A DNA stretch of 43,892 nt from Mycobacteriales bacterium (GTDB taxonomy: Bacteria; Actinomycetota; Actinomycetes; Mycobacteriales; SCTD01): NCBI GenBank assembly GCA_040902655.1, contig JBBDWV010000008.1, positions 1-43,892 of the forward strand, written 5' to 3'. Position 1 is the stretch's first letter; every line of letters begins with the position of its first letter. The notes below the pieces were generated by a model that worked only from the letters and a program-made list of their open reading frames with translations, searched no databases and was not told where the DNA came from. A program made the position numbers and the translations under genes. Of the stretch, positions 9,473-18,479 are shown piece by piece.

Positions 9473-11032
9473 GTGGAACAGCGCACGGTCCACGACCGCC
9501 GGTGGTGGATCCTCGGCACGCTGGTTCTCAGCCTGCTCGTCGTCGTGCTGGACAACACGATCCTCAACGTCGCGCTGAAGACGATCCAGCAGGACCTGGG
9601 GGCGAGCCAGAGCGAGCTGGCCTGGTCGGTCAACGCCTACACGCTGGTCTTCGCCGGGCTGCTGTTCACCTACGGCGTGCTCGGTGACCGCTACGGCCGG
9701 CGCCGGGCGCTGGTCATCGGTCTGGTCCTGTTCGGCATCGCCTCGGCCCTGTCGGCGTTCTCGTCCACCCCGCAGGAGCTGATCGCGAGCCGGGCGCTGA
9801 TGGGCGTCGGCGGCGCGGCTGTCCTGCCGTCGACGCTGAGCATCATCAGCAACGTCTTCGACCCGACCGAGCGCGGCAGGGCGATCGGGATCTGGGCCGG
9901 CTTCGTCGGCGTGGCGGTGGCCATCGGGCCGATCACCGGTGGGCTGCTGCTCGAGCACTTCTGGTGGGGCTCGGTCTTCCTGGTCAACGTGCCGGTCGTC
10001 CTGCTCGCCCTCGCCGCGATCCTGTGGATCGTCCCGGAGTCCAAGGACCCCGATCCCCAGGGGCTTGACCCGGCCGGCGTCGTGCTGTCGATCCTCGGCC
10101 TCGTCCTGCTCGTCTACGGGATCATCAAGGGCGGCGAGACGACCGCGTGGGGGAGCGTCGAGGTGCTCGGCCCGCTGCTCGGGGGGCTGGCCGTGCTCGC
10201 GCTGTTCCTCTGGCTGCAGCGGCGTTCGGCCGCGCCGATGCTCGACGTCACGCTCTTCCGCAATCCGGCCTTCTCCGCCGCCTGCGGCGCGGTGACGCTG
10301 GTGATGTTCGCGCTGTTCGGGGCCGTCTTCTTCCTCAGCTTCTACCTGCAGTACGCGCGGGAGTACACGCCGCTGGAGGCGGGCGTGCGGCTGCTGCCCG
10401 TGGCGGCGGCGTTGGCCTTCTTCGCCCCGCGCAGCGCCGGGCTGGTCCGCCGTCTCGGTGCCAAGGCGGTGTGCGCCGGCGGGATGCTGACCATGACGGT
10501 CGCGTTCGGCGGCTACCGGCTGATCGACGCGCAGACCGACATCTGGTGGGTCCTGCTGCTGCTCTTCCTGCAGGGCACGGGGATGGCGCACGTCATCGCG
10601 CCGGCCACCGAGTCCATCATGTCGACGCTGCCGCGGGAGCGGGCCGGAGCCGGATCGGCCGTGAACACCACACTGCGCCAGGTGGGCGGTGCGTTGGGCG
10701 TCGCCGTGCTCGGCTCGATCCTGTCCGCCAGCTACCGCAGCGGCATCACGCCCTCCCTGCAGGCCCTGCCCGCGGACGTGCGGGAGCTGGCCGGCGAGTC
10801 GATCGGCAGCACTCAGCTGCTGGCGGCCGCTCTACCGCCGGCCGCTCGCGAGCAGCTCGATGCCAGCGCCGTCGAGGCGTTCGTGGGCGCGATGCATGCC
10901 GCCGCCACGGGCTCGGCGCTGGTGGCCCTGCTCGGTGCGGCGGTCGTGCTGCGCTGGCTGCCCGGACGCCCGCCGTCGCCGGCGCCAGGCCAGCCTGCGG
11001 AGCTGCGGGAGCCGGCCGTGGTGCAGCCGTGA
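9473..11032 (+). CDS. MFS efflux pump, DHA2 family
   Basis: A 519-residue drug-exporter-type protein of the 14-helix EmrB/QacA group of the major facilitator superfamily. Visible features are the helix-1 motif [13 protein letters not shown], the loop motif [13 protein letters not shown] (motif A), [17 protein letters not shown] (motif B region), and [17 protein letters not shown] (motif C, typical of antiporters). Proton-driven export of hydrophobic drugs or metabolites is the family role, and the substrate is unknown. The GTG start has AGGAAGGTGG upstream. Its stop overlaps the GTG of the next gene, a TetR regulator, so this is the first gene of a coupled operon. Confidence 0.9.
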   Translation: MEQRTVHDRRWWILGTLVLSLLVVVLDNTILNVALKTIQQDLGASQSELAWSVNAYTLVFAGLLFTYGVLGDRYGRRRALVIGLVLFGIASALSAFSSTPQELIASRALMGVGGAAVLPSTLSIISNVFDPTERGRAIGIWAGFVGVAVAIGPITGGLLLEHFWWGSVFLVNVPVVLLALAAILWIVPESKDPDPQGLDPAGVVLSILGLVLLVYGIIKGGETTAWGSVEVLGPLLGGLAVLALFLWLQRRSAAPMLDVTLFRNPAFSAACGAVTLVMFALFGAVFFLSFYLQYAREYTPLEAGVRLLPVAAALAFFAPRSAGLVRRLGAKAVCAGGMLTMTVAFGGYRLIDAQTDIWWVLLLLFLQGTGMAHVIAPATESIMSTLPRERAGAGSAVNTTLRQVGGALGVAVLGSILSASYRSGITPSLQALPADVRELAGESIGSTQLLAAALPPAAREQLDASAVEAFVGAMHAAATGSALVALLGAAVVLRWLPGRPPSPAPGQPAELREPAVVQP

Positions 11033-11661
11033 CGGCTCCGGGTCCAGCCGTGACGGCCGGCGGGTGCGACGCGCCGCGGGCCAGCGGCCGGCCGCGCAAC
11101 CCCAAGCTGGACGAGGCGATCGTCCGGGCGACCCTGCAGCTGCTGGCCGACGGCGGCTACGACTCGCTCACCATCGAGGCCGTCGCCGCGTCCGCGGGGG
11201 TGGGCAAGGCCAGCGTCTACCGCCGCTTCGCCGGCAAGGAGCAGCTGGTCATCGAGGCCGTCGCGTCCCTCACCGAGCCGCCCGAACGGGTGGCGGGCGC
11301 CGGGGTGCGCGACGAGCTGGTCGGGCTGCTCGAGGCCTTCCGGCGCAGGTCCGACTCCTCGCTGGCCGGGCAGATCTTTCCGCGGCTGATCGGTGCCGGC
11401 GTGCAGCACCCGGAGCTGATGCGCCGCTACCGCGAGCAGGTGCTCGACCCCCGTCGCCGCCGCTTCCTCGATGTCCTGCAGCGCGGCGTCGACGAGGGGC
11501 TGGTCCGCGCCGACGCCGACCTGCAGTACGCGGCCGACCTCATCGTCGGCCCGATGGTCTACCGCAACCTCATCCGCAACGACCCGCCACCGGGACCGGA
11601 CCTCGCCGTCCGCATCGTCGACGATGTCCTGCTCGCCCTCGCCCCCCAGGAGCGCACGTGA
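11029..11661 (+). CDS. TetR-family regulator
   Basis: A 210-residue repressor of the TetR type. The N-terminal DNA-binding region spans about residues 25-72, with the helix-turn-helix LTIEAVAASAGVGKASVYRRF at 48-67. A larger ligand-binding region follows (EPPERVAG to the end) and resembles the TetR C-terminal domain of efflux regulators. The GTG at 11029 overlaps the TGA of the upstream pump, and the stop overlaps the next pump's GTG. It probably controls both flanking transporters in response to their substrate, but no operator palindrome was identified. Confidence 0.9.
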   Translation: MTAPGPAVTAGGCDAPRASGRPRNPKLDEAIVRATLQLLADGGYDSLTIEAVAASAGVGKASVYRRFAGKEQLVIEAVASLTEPPERVAGAGVRDELVGLLEAFRRRSDSSLAGQIFPRLIGAGVQHPELMRRYREQVLDPRRRRFLDVLQRGVDEGLVRADADLQYAADLIVGPMVYRNLIRNDPPPGPDLAVRIVDDVLLALAPQERT

Positions 11662-13274
11662 CCACCCCCGCCCCGGTGCAGCTCACGCACCGGCAGATCC
11701 TGCTGGTCCTGTCCGGGCTGCTGCTCGGCATGTTCCTCGCCGCACTGGACCAGACGATCGTGTCCACCGCGATGCGCACCATCGCCGACCAGCTCGAGGG
11801 GCAGACGGCGCAGGCCTGGGTGATCACCGCGTACCTGATCGCGTCGACGATCACGACGCCGCTGTACGGGAAGCTGTCGGACCAGTACGGCCGTAAGCCG
11901 TTCTACCTGTTCGCCATCGCCGCCTTCGTGCTCGGCTCGATCCTCTGCGGGACGGCCCAGAGCATCTACGAGCTCGCGGCCTACCGCGCCGTCCAGGGCG
12001 TCGGTGCCGGTGGCCTCATGTCGCTGGCCTTCGCGATCGTCGGCGACCTCGTGCCGCCCCGGGAGCGCGGGCGCTACCAGGGCTGGTTCATGGCCGTCTT
12101 CGGTGTCTCCAGCGTGCTCGGGCCGGTCGTCGGCGGGGCGTTCGCCGGGCAGGCCACGCTGCTCGGGATCGACGGCTGGCGCTGGATCTTCTACCTCAAC
12201 GTGCCCATCGGGCTGCTCGCCATGACCGTCGTGCTCAGGACGCTGCACCTGCCCCGGCGTACCAGCGAGCACCGCATCGACTATCTCGGCGCCGCGCTGC
12301 TGACCTCCGCTGTCGTCCCGCTGCTGCTGGTCGCCGAGAAGGGCCGCGACTGGGGCTGGAGCTCCGCGCTGAGCGTCGGCCTGCTGGCGCTGTCGATCGG
12401 ATCGATCGGCTCCTTCGTCGGCTGGGAGCGGCGGATGGGGGACGAGGCGATCCTGCCGCCGCGGGTCTTCTCCAGCAGCGTCTTCAGCCTCACCAGCGTG
12501 ACGTCGCTGCTCGTGGGCGCAGGCATGTTCGGCGGGCTGGTGGTGCTGCCGCTCTACCTGCAGATCGTGCGCGGCGCGTCGCCGACCGCCGCCGGTCTGC
12601 AGCTCATCCCGCTGATGGTCGGCATCATCATCACCTCCGGCATCGCGGGGAGGGTGATGAGCCGCACCGGCCGCTACAAGCTGTTGCCGGTGGTGGGCAT
12701 CGGGCTGATGTTTCTCGCGCTGATGTCCATGTCGACGCTCGCAGTGGACACCCCGCTGTGGAAGGCGATGGCCTACATGACCCTCATGGGCATGGGTCTG
12801 GGGCTGTCGATGCAGACGCTGGTCATCAGCGTTCAGAACGCCCTGCCCCCGAGCGACATGGGTGTGGCGACCAGTTCGGTCACCTTCTTCCGCTCGATGG
12901 GCGGGACGTTCGGCGCCGCCGTGTCGCTGGCCGTGCTGTTCGGTTCGCTGGTCGGCAACATCCAGGACCGGGCGCGCCAGGCCGGCCTCCCGCCGGAGGT
13001 CGTCGCCCGCTTCGACTCGGCCTCGTCGTTCGACGACACCTCTGTCATCGCGACGCTGCCCGAGGCCGTGCGCCGGGCGGTCCTCGAGGGCTTCGCCGAC
13101 TCGATGTCGACGGTGTTCGTCGTGATCGCCCTGCTGTTGCTGCCCGCCTTCGTCCTCACCCTGCTGGTCAAGGAGATCCCGCTGCGGGCGCAGGGCGGCC
13201 TGGCCGCGGCGCACGCCGACGCCGACGAGGCCGCGCGCGCGGAGGCAGCCAAGAGCGAGACGGCGGTCCTCTAG
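11658..13274 (+). CDS. MFS multidrug transporter, DHA2/MDR family
   Basis: A second 14-helix major facilitator protein of 538 residues, more like the Staphylococcus/Bacillus MDR group than the first pump. Motifs are AALDQTIVSTAMRTIADQL (helix 1), YGKLSDQYGRKPFY (motif A), YRAVQGVGAGGLMSLAFAI and VLGPVVGGAFA (motif C). The C-terminus is Ala/Glu-rich. The GTG is preceded by AGGAG and shares four bases with the TetR stop. It is probably co-expressed with the pump upstream; whether the two have different substrates or work together is unknown. It ends 15 bp before the convergent nadE. Confidence 0.9.
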   Translation: MTTPAPVQLTHRQILLVLSGLLLGMFLAALDQTIVSTAMRTIADQLEGQTAQAWVITAYLIASTITTPLYGKLSDQYGRKPFYLFAIAAFVLGSILCGTAQSIYELAAYRAVQGVGAGGLMSLAFAIVGDLVPPRERGRYQGWFMAVFGVSSVLGPVVGGAFAGQATLLGIDGWRWIFYLNVPIGLLAMTVVLRTLHLPRRTSEHRIDYLGAALLTSAVVPLLLVAEKGRDWGWSSALSVGLLALSIGSIGSFVGWERRMGDEAILPPRVFSSSVFSLTSVTSLLVGAGMFGGLVVLPLYLQIVRGASPTAAGLQLIPLMVGIIITSGIAGRVMSRTGRYKLLPVVGIGLMFLALMSMSTLAVDTPLWKAMAYMTLMGMGLGLSMQTLVISVQNALPPSDMGVATSSVTFFRSMGGTFGAAVSLAVLFGSLVGNIQDRARQAGLPPEVVARFDSASSFDDTSVIATLPEAVRRAVLEGFADSMSTVFVVIALLLLPAFVLTLLVKEIPLRAQGGLAAAHADADEAARAEAAKSETAVL

Positions 13275-13289
13275 TCCGGCGTCGGCGGC

Positions 13290-15095
13290 TCAGCCTGGTT
13301 CCGGCCGGACCTGCTCCGGTTCGGCCGACGTGGGTGCGGCGACCTCGCGCCATCGCGACGTGATCGGCAGCCTGCGGTCCCGCCCGAACGCCCGGCCGGT
13401 GATCTTCGGTCCGGGTGGCGACTGCCGCCGCTTGTACTCCGCCGCGTCCACCAGCTGAACGACCCGGTCGACGGTGGCCTCCTCGAAGCCCGCCGCGAGC
13501 AGCTCGGCCCGCCCCTGGTCCCGCTCCACGTACGCGTCCAGCAGCGGGTCGAGCACGTCGTACGCCGGCAGCCGGTCGCTGTCGAGCTGGCCCGGTGCGA
13601 GCTCGGCGCTCGGCGGCTTGCTGATCGTGTTCTCCGGGATCGGCGGCACCTCTCCGCGCTCGGCCGCGACCCGGTTGCGCCAGCGGGCCAGCTCGAAGAC
13701 CAGCAGCTTCGGCACGTCCTTGATGGGCGCGAAACCGCCGGCGCTGTCGCCGTAGAGCGTGGAGAAGCCGGTCGCGGCCTCGCTCTTGTTGCCGGTCGTC
13801 AGCACCAGGTGGCCGTGCTCGTTCGACAGCGCCATCAGCGTCGTGCCGCGCACCCGCGCCTGCAGGTTCTCCACCGACAGCCCGGTCAGCGGTACGGCCG
13901 CCAGCCACGCGTCGACCATCGGCGCGATCGCGACGACCGACCAGTGCAGACCCTGCCGGCGGGCCAGCTCCTCAGCGTCGCCGACCGAGTGGTCCGACGA
14001 CCACTGGCTCGGCATCCCGACCACGTGCACCCGGTCCGGGCCGAGGGCGTCGCGCGCGATCGTCGCCACCAGCGCCGAGTCGATGCCGCCGGACAGGCCG
14101 AGGACCACCGAGCGGAAGCGGTTCTTCCCGACGTAGTCCCGGGTGGCGGTGACCAGCGCCTCCCAGACCTCCGCGCAGTCGTCCAGCGGGTCCGCGACCT
14201 GCGGCACCCCTGGCTCGTACGCGGGGAGCGGCTCCTCCGACAGGGTCACCCGCTCGATGGCCATCGTGGTGCCGTCGCCCGCGTCGACCGGTCCGGTGCC
14301 GTCGGAGGAGGCGGCCCTCACCTCCAGGTCCACGACCATCAGGCCCTCCTCCCAGAGCGGCGCGCGGGCGACGACGCGGCCGGCGGCGTCCACGACGAAG
14401 GAGTCGCCGTCGAAGACCAGCTCGTCCTGACCACCGACGCAGTTGACGTAGACGACGGGCGCCCCGGCCTCGGCGGCGCGCCGCGCGGCGAGCGGCGCCC
14501 GCAGGTCGTCCTTGCCCCGCTCGTAGGGAGATCCGTTGATGCACACGACGAGACCGGCCTGCGCCGAGCAGGCGACCTTCAGCGGGCCGCCCTCCTGCCA
14601 CAGGTCCTCGCAGACCACGGTCGCGACGTCCACGCCGTGCAGCCGCACGACGGGCAGCCGGTCCCCGCGCACGAAGTAGCGGAACTCGTCGAAGACGCCG
14701 TAGTTCGGCAGGTGGTGCTTGGCGTAGCGGGACACCACCCGGCCGCCGTACAGCACCGCCGCGCTGTTCTGCGGCTCGCCCGCGGGGCGGCCGAGAGCGG
14801 GGGAGGGCGTCTCGCTGCGACCGCAGTAGCCGACGACGACCGCCACGTCGCCGGCGCCGTCCTCGGCCAGTCCCGCCGCGAGCGCCTCCAGCGCGTCCAG
14901 GCTGGCCTGCACGAAGGAGTGCCGCAGCACGAGGTCCTCGGCCGGATAGCCGGTCAGCACCATCTCGGGGAACGCGACCAGGTGACAGCCCTGCTCGACC
15001 GCGTGCCGGGTCCAGCGGCGGACCAGCGCCGCATTGCCGGGCAGGTCGCCCACCGTCGGGTCCACCTGGGCCAGTCCGATCCTCAGCTGCGCCAT
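13290..15095 (-). CDS. nadE: Glutamine-dependent NAD+ synthetase NadE
   Basis: The enzyme amidates nicotinic acid adenine dinucleotide to NAD+ with glutamine and ATP, the last step of NAD+ synthesis. The 601-residue protein has an N-terminal nitrilase-type glutaminase (catalytic Glu44, Lys127 and Cys162 in the contexts FPEMVLTGY, KHHLPNYGVFDE and VVCEDLW). A C-terminal adenine-nucleotide synthetase follows, with the pyrophosphate loop LGLSGGIDS at residues 332-340. The length fits the shorter glutamine-dependent class, not the near 680-residue mycobacterial form. It follows the aldo/keto reductase on the same strand with a 35-bp gap. Confidence 0.95.
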   Translation of the reverse strand: MAQLRIGLAQVDPTVGDLPGNAALVRRWTRHAVEQGCHLVAFPEMVLTGYPAEDLVLRHSFVQASLDALEALAAGLAEDGAGDVAVVVGYCGRSETPSPALGRPAGEPQNSAAVLYGGRVVSRYAKHHLPNYGVFDEFRYFVRGDRLPVVRLHGVDVATVVCEDLWQEGGPLKVACSAQAGLVVCINGSPYERGKDDLRAPLAARRAAEAGAPVVYVNCVGGQDELVFDGDSFVVDAAGRVVARAPLWEEGLMVVDLEVRAASSDGTGPVDAGDGTTMAIERVTLSEEPLPAYEPGVPQVADPLDDCAEVWEALVTATRDYVGKNRFRSVVLGLSGGIDSALVATIARDALGPDRVHVVGMPSQWSSDHSVGDAEELARRQGLHWSVVAIAPMVDAWLAAVPLTGLSVENLQARVRGTTLMALSNEHGHLVLTTGNKSEAATGFSTLYGDSAGGFAPIKDVPKLLVFELARWRNRVAAERGEVPPIPENTISKPPSAELAPGQLDSDRLPAYDVLDPLLDAYVERDQGRAELLAAGFEEATVDRVVQLVDAAEYKRRQSPPGPKITGRAFGRDRRLPITSRWREVAAPTSAEPEQVRPEPG

Positions 15096-15130
15096 GCCGG
15101 CGAGGCTACGGATGCCGGCGGCCGCCGCTG

Positions 15131-15997
15131 CTACTGCCCGGCCCTGGTGAGCGCGGCGTACTCCTCGTCGGTGAGCCGGACGCCCGCGGCGGCGCAGTTC
15201 TCCTCGAGGTGGACCACCGAGCTGGTGCCCGGGATCGGCAGCATCACCGGCGAGCGGCGCAGCAGCCAGGCGAGCGCGAGCTGCGCATGCGTCGCGTCGT
15301 GCGCGGCGGCGAGCTCGTCGAGCAGGCCCCCAGGCCTGGCCAGGTCACCGGCGGCCACCGGGTACCACGGGATGAAGGCGATGCCCTCCCGCTCGCAGTA
15401 CTCCAGGACCTCCTCCGACTGGCGGTTGCCGAGGTTGTAGAGGTTCTGCACCGACACCACCTCGACGACCTTGCGGGCCTGCTCGATCTCGGCGACCGTC
15501 ACCTCCGACAGGCCCAGGTGCCGGATCTTGCCGGCCTGCTGCAGCTCCTTGACCGCACCGAGCGAGTCCTCCAGCGCGACCAGCTTGTCGATCCGGTGCA
15601 GCTGCCACAGGTCGATCCGCTCGACGCCGAGGCGGCGCAGGCTCATCTCGACGCACTGCCGCAGGTACTCCGGCCGGGCCACCTGCTCCCAGACCCCGGG
15701 GCCGCTGCGCGTCAGACCGCCCTTGGTGGCGACGACCACGCCGTCGTAGGGGTGCAGCGCCTCACGGATGAGGTCCTCCGAAACGTACGGGCCGTAGCTG
15801 TCGGCGGTGTCGAGGAAGTCGACGCCGAGCTCGACCGCGCGGCGCAGCACGCGCAGCGCCTCCCCCGGGTCCTTCGGCGGGCCCCAGATGCCGTCGCCGG
15901 TGATGCGCATCGCGCCGTAGCCGAGCCGGTGGACGGGCAGGTCCCCGCCGAGCGCGAAGGTGCCGCTGGCGGTGACGGGCTGGTCGAACGTGGTCAT
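15131..15997 (-). CDS. Aldo/keto reductase
   Basis: A 288-residue NADPH-dependent aldo/keto reductase, probably cytosolic, with an eight-stranded barrel. Seen are [30 protein letters not shown] (catalytic Asp and Tyr), VVATKGG (catalytic Lys), DLWQLHRID (catalytic His), [18 protein letters not shown] and the phosphate-binding [14 protein letters not shown]. It belongs to the group that includes YdbC-like and general-stress reductases. The substrate is not predictable. It has no clear partner; nadE lies just downstream on the same strand, and NAD supply is only a loose link. Confidence 0.88.
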   Translation of the reverse strand: MTTFDQPVTASGTFALGGDLPVHRLGYGAMRITGDGIWGPPKDPGEALRVLRRAVELGVDFLDTADSYGPYVSEDLIREALHPYDGVVVATKGGLTRSGPGVWEQVARPEYLRQCVEMSLRRLGVERIDLWQLHRIDKLVALEDSLGAVKELQQAGKIRHLGLSEVTVAEIEQARKVVEVVSVQNLYNLGNRQSEEVLEYCEREGIAFIPWYPVAAGDLARPGGLLDELAAAHDATHAQLALAWLLRRSPVMLPIPGTSSVVHLEENCAAAGVRLTDEEYAALTRAGQ

Positions 15998-16128
15998 GGG
16001 TCTCCTCGACGTGCGGGATCAGGGCTGGTGTGCGGTGCAACCGGAGCGGCACCGACGTGTTCCCGGAGCACTACCCACTCCGGCGCACCGGTCTTCCGGG
16101 GGACCGCCGGGACTGGTAGCAAAGGTGG

Positions 16129-16293
16129 ATGGACATCCGCTTCGAGGACACCCCGGCCGGCTCGCAGATCGCCATCGCGCTGACCGCGGAGGAGCTCGAC
16201 GCGCTGCGCAAGGGGACGATCACCGTCTCGCTGCCGGCGGGCACGGAGGGCACGTCCGGCGTGGCGCAGCTGGTGCTGTCCGGCCCCGCGTAA
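16129..16293 (+). CDS. Conserved-looking 54-residue protein
   Basis: An uncatalogued short gene directly upstream of glnA2. The product runs MDIRFEDTPAGSQIAIALT to LVLSGPA: an alternating hydrophobic pattern with charged residues (EELDALRKG) and no membrane segment. All but the start and stop codons end in G or C, the same third-base bias as its neighbours, which strongly supports translation. AAGGTGG sits immediately before the ATG. It lies 59 bp upstream of glnA2, and a GlnR-like half box starts inside its stop codon region (16290-16305). Function is unknown; the position suggests a link to nitrogen metabolism, which is inference. Confidence 0.7.
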   Translation: MDIRFEDTPAGSQIAIALTAEELDALRKGTITVSLPAGTEGTSGVAQLVLSGPA

Positions 16294-16305
16294 CACCTCC
16301 GAAAC
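16290..16305 (+). promoter_or_regulatory. GlnR-type half box before glnA2
   Basis: GTAAC at 16290-16294, six bases, then GAAAC at 16301-16305 exactly matches the GTnAC-n6-GaAAC half of the actinobacterial GlnR consensus. It lies 48 bp before the glnA2 start. The next pentamer position does not match, so only a half site is seen. The same pair, with the same spacing and strand relation, lies upstream of glnA1. Confidence 0.5.
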
Positions 16306-16352
16306 AGCCTCCCGCCACACTGCAGGACCGGCCCCAGCAGAGAGCGAGCGTC

Positions 16353-17696
16353 GTGGACAAGCAGCAGGAGTTCGTGCTCCGCACCCTCGAGGAGCGGGAC
16401 ATCCGCTTCGTGCGCCTGTGGTTCACCGACGTGCTGGGCACCCTGAAGTCGGTGGCCATCGCGCCGGCCGAGCTCGAGGGCGCGTTCGCCGAGGGCATCG
16501 GCTTCGACGGCTCGGCGATCGAGGGCTTCACCCGGGTGCAAGAGAGCGACATGCTCGCCAAGCCCGACCCGGCCACCTTCCAGGTGCTGCCGTGGCGCGA
16601 GGACGGCGACGGCCCGGGGACCGCCCGGATGTTCTGCGACATCACGGCGCCTGACGGCAGCCCGTCCTGGGCCGACCCGCGGCACGTGCTGCGCCGCGCT
16701 CTCGGCAAGGCCGCCGACGCCGGCTTCACCTTCTACACCCACCCCGAGATCGAGTTCTTCCTGCTCAGGAACCAGCCGCTGCCGGGGGAGCAGCCCGTGC
16801 CGGTGGACCGGGCCGGCTACTTCGACCTGACCCCGCACGGCGTGAGTCAGGACTTCCGCCGGGAGGCGATCACCATGCTCGAGCGGATGGGCATCTCGGT
16901 GGAGTTCAGCCACCACGAGGTGGCGCCCGGGCAGCAGGAGATCGACCTGCGCTACGCCGATGCGCTCTCGACCGCCGACAACATCCTCACGACACGGCAC
17001 GTCATCAAGGAGGTGGCGCTCTCCCAGGGCGTCTACGCAACCTTCATGCCCAAGCCGTTCAGCGAGCAGCCGGGCAGCGGCATGCACACCCACCTGTCCC
17101 TTTTCGAGGGCGACCAGAACGCCTTCTACGACGGCTCGGACCCGCTGCACCTGTCCAGGGTCGCCAAGCACTTCATCGCCGGGCTGCTCAGGCATGCCGC
17201 CGAGATCACGGCGGTGACCAACCAGTGGGTCAACTCCTACAAGCGGCTGGTCTTCGGCGGCGAGGCGCCCCCGTACATCTGCTGGGGGTCCAACAACCGC
17301 AGCGCCATGGTGCGGGTGCCGATGTACAAGCCGAAGAAGAGCGGTTCGACCCGCATCGAGGTGCGCAGCCCGGACAGCGCGACCAACCCCTACCTCTGCT
17401 TCGCCGTCCTGCTCGCCGCCGGGCTCAAGGGCGTGGAGGAGGGGTACGAGCTGCCGCCCGGCGCTGAGGACGACGTCTGGGCGCTCAGCGACGGGGAGCT
17501 CCGCGCACTCGGGATCGCCCCGCTGCCGGGCAGTCTCGCAGAAGCCATCTCGGTGATGGAGAGCAGCGAGCTGGTCGCCCAGACGCTCGGGGAGCACGTC
17601 TTCGACTTCTTCCTGCGCAACAAGCGGGCCGAGTGGGACGCCTACCGCGCGGAGGTCACGCCGTTCGAGCTCGGTCGCTACCTGCCGGTCCTGTGA
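16353..17696 (+). CDS. glnA2: Glutamine synthetase GlnA2-like
   Basis: A 447-residue type I glutamine synthetase, which makes glutamine from glutamate and ammonia with ATP. Motifs include GFDGSAIEGF, PEIEFFLL, GVSQDFRRE, HHEVAPGQQEID, PKPFSEQPGSGMHTH, NSYKRLVFGGEAPPYICW and IEVRSPDSATNPYLCFA. It resembles mycobacterial GlnA2 more than GlnA1: it is shorter, lacks the usual NLY/DLY adenylylation loop (here GYELPPGAEDDVWAL) and starts VDKQQEFVLRTLEERDIRFVRLWF. The substrate may be glutamate or an isomer; this is not settled by sequence. The GTG start at 16353 lacks a strong ribosome site. It is the first gene of a unit with the amidotransferase. Confidence 0.92.
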   Translation: MDKQQEFVLRTLEERDIRFVRLWFTDVLGTLKSVAIAPAELEGAFAEGIGFDGSAIEGFTRVQESDMLAKPDPATFQVLPWREDGDGPGTARMFCDITAPDGSPSWADPRHVLRRALGKAADAGFTFYTHPEIEFFLLRNQPLPGEQPVPVDRAGYFDLTPHGVSQDFRREAITMLERMGISVEFSHHEVAPGQQEIDLRYADALSTADNILTTRHVIKEVALSQGVYATFMPKPFSEQPGSGMHTHLSLFEGDQNAFYDGSDPLHLSRVAKHFIAGLLRHAAEITAVTNQWVNSYKRLVFGGEAPPYICWGSNNRSAMVRVPMYKPKKSGSTRIEVRSPDSATNPYLCFAVLLAAGLKGVEEGYELPPGAEDDVWALSDGELRALGIAPLPGSLAEAISVMESSELVAQTLGEHVFDFFLRNKRAEWDAYRAEVTPFELGRYLPVL

Positions 17697-18442
17697 CGGT
17701 GCGCGCGCTGGTCGTCACCCACTCCCCGACGGAGGGGGTCGGCAACGTCGGCAGGTGGCTCGAGGACAGCGGTGTGCAGCTCGACGTGGCCGAGCCCTGG
17801 CAGGGCGACACGCTGCCCGAGGACCCGACGCGGTACGCCGCCCTCGTCGTCATGGGCGGGCCGCAGCAGGCCTACGACGACGGCTCCGCGCCATGGCTGC
17901 GGGCGACCAAGGACCTGCTCCGCGCGGCCGTACGGGAGGGTGTGCCCACCCTCGGGATCTGCCTCGGCGGCCAGTTACTGGCCGAGGCCACCGGCGGACG
18001 GGTCGCGAAGGGCGCCGAAGGGGTCGAGGCGGGCGCCCGGCTGGTCGCCAAGCGCGACGCCGCCTGGGACGACGAGTTGTTCGCCGACGTGCCGTTCACC
18101 CCGACCGTCGTGCAGTGGCACGAGGACGCGATCGTGGACCTGCCGCCGGGAGCGGTCCACCTGGCCAGCAGCCCGCGCTACGCGCACCAGGCCTTCCGGA
18201 TCGGCGCGCGCGCCTGGGGCCTGCAGTTCCACATCGAGACCCCGCCCGAGATGATCCGGCACTGGGCTGTGGAGTACGACCGCGGCGTGCGGGAGCTCGG
18301 GCTCGACCCGGTCGCGCTGGCCGAGCGCGTCGTCGAGGAGCTGCCCGAGGTCGAGGCGTGCTGGCGACCGGTGGTCGAGCGCTTCGCCGCGCTCGCCGCG
18401 GGACGGGGCCGGGTGACGCTGCCGCTCGTCGACGCCGAGTGA
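17693..18442 (+). CDS. Class I glutamine amidotransferase
   Basis: A 249-residue glutaminase-type protein of the class I (triad) amidotransferase family, like those related to GMP synthase. The nucleophile is Cys90 in TLGICLGGQLLAEA, with His180 and Glu182 in GLQFHIET. It has no partner synthetase domain, and the substrate is unknown; free-standing members often hydrolyse gamma-glutamyl or similar compounds. The GTG at 17693 shares four bases with the glnA2 stop. Placement between glnA2 and glnE suggests work on glutamine or glutamyl compounds. The start codon choice rests on overlap with glnA2. Confidence 0.87.
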   Translation: MTVRALVVTHSPTEGVGNVGRWLEDSGVQLDVAEPWQGDTLPEDPTRYAALVVMGGPQQAYDDGSAPWLRATKDLLRAAVREGVPTLGICLGGQLLAEATGGRVAKGAEGVEAGARLVAKRDAAWDDELFADVPFTPTVVQWHEDAIVDLPPGAVHLASSPRYAHQAFRIGARAWGLQFHIETPPEMIRHWAVEYDRGVRELGLDPVALAERVVEELPEVEACWRPVVERFAALAAGRGRVTLPLVDAE

Positions 18443-18479
18443 GCGCCGGGGGCGTCAGAAGCTGCCGGGGTGCGCCGCC

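Noticed and set aside
13809-15440. 543-codon frame antisense to nadE
   Set aside because: Mirror frame of nadE and the reductase; no family motif.
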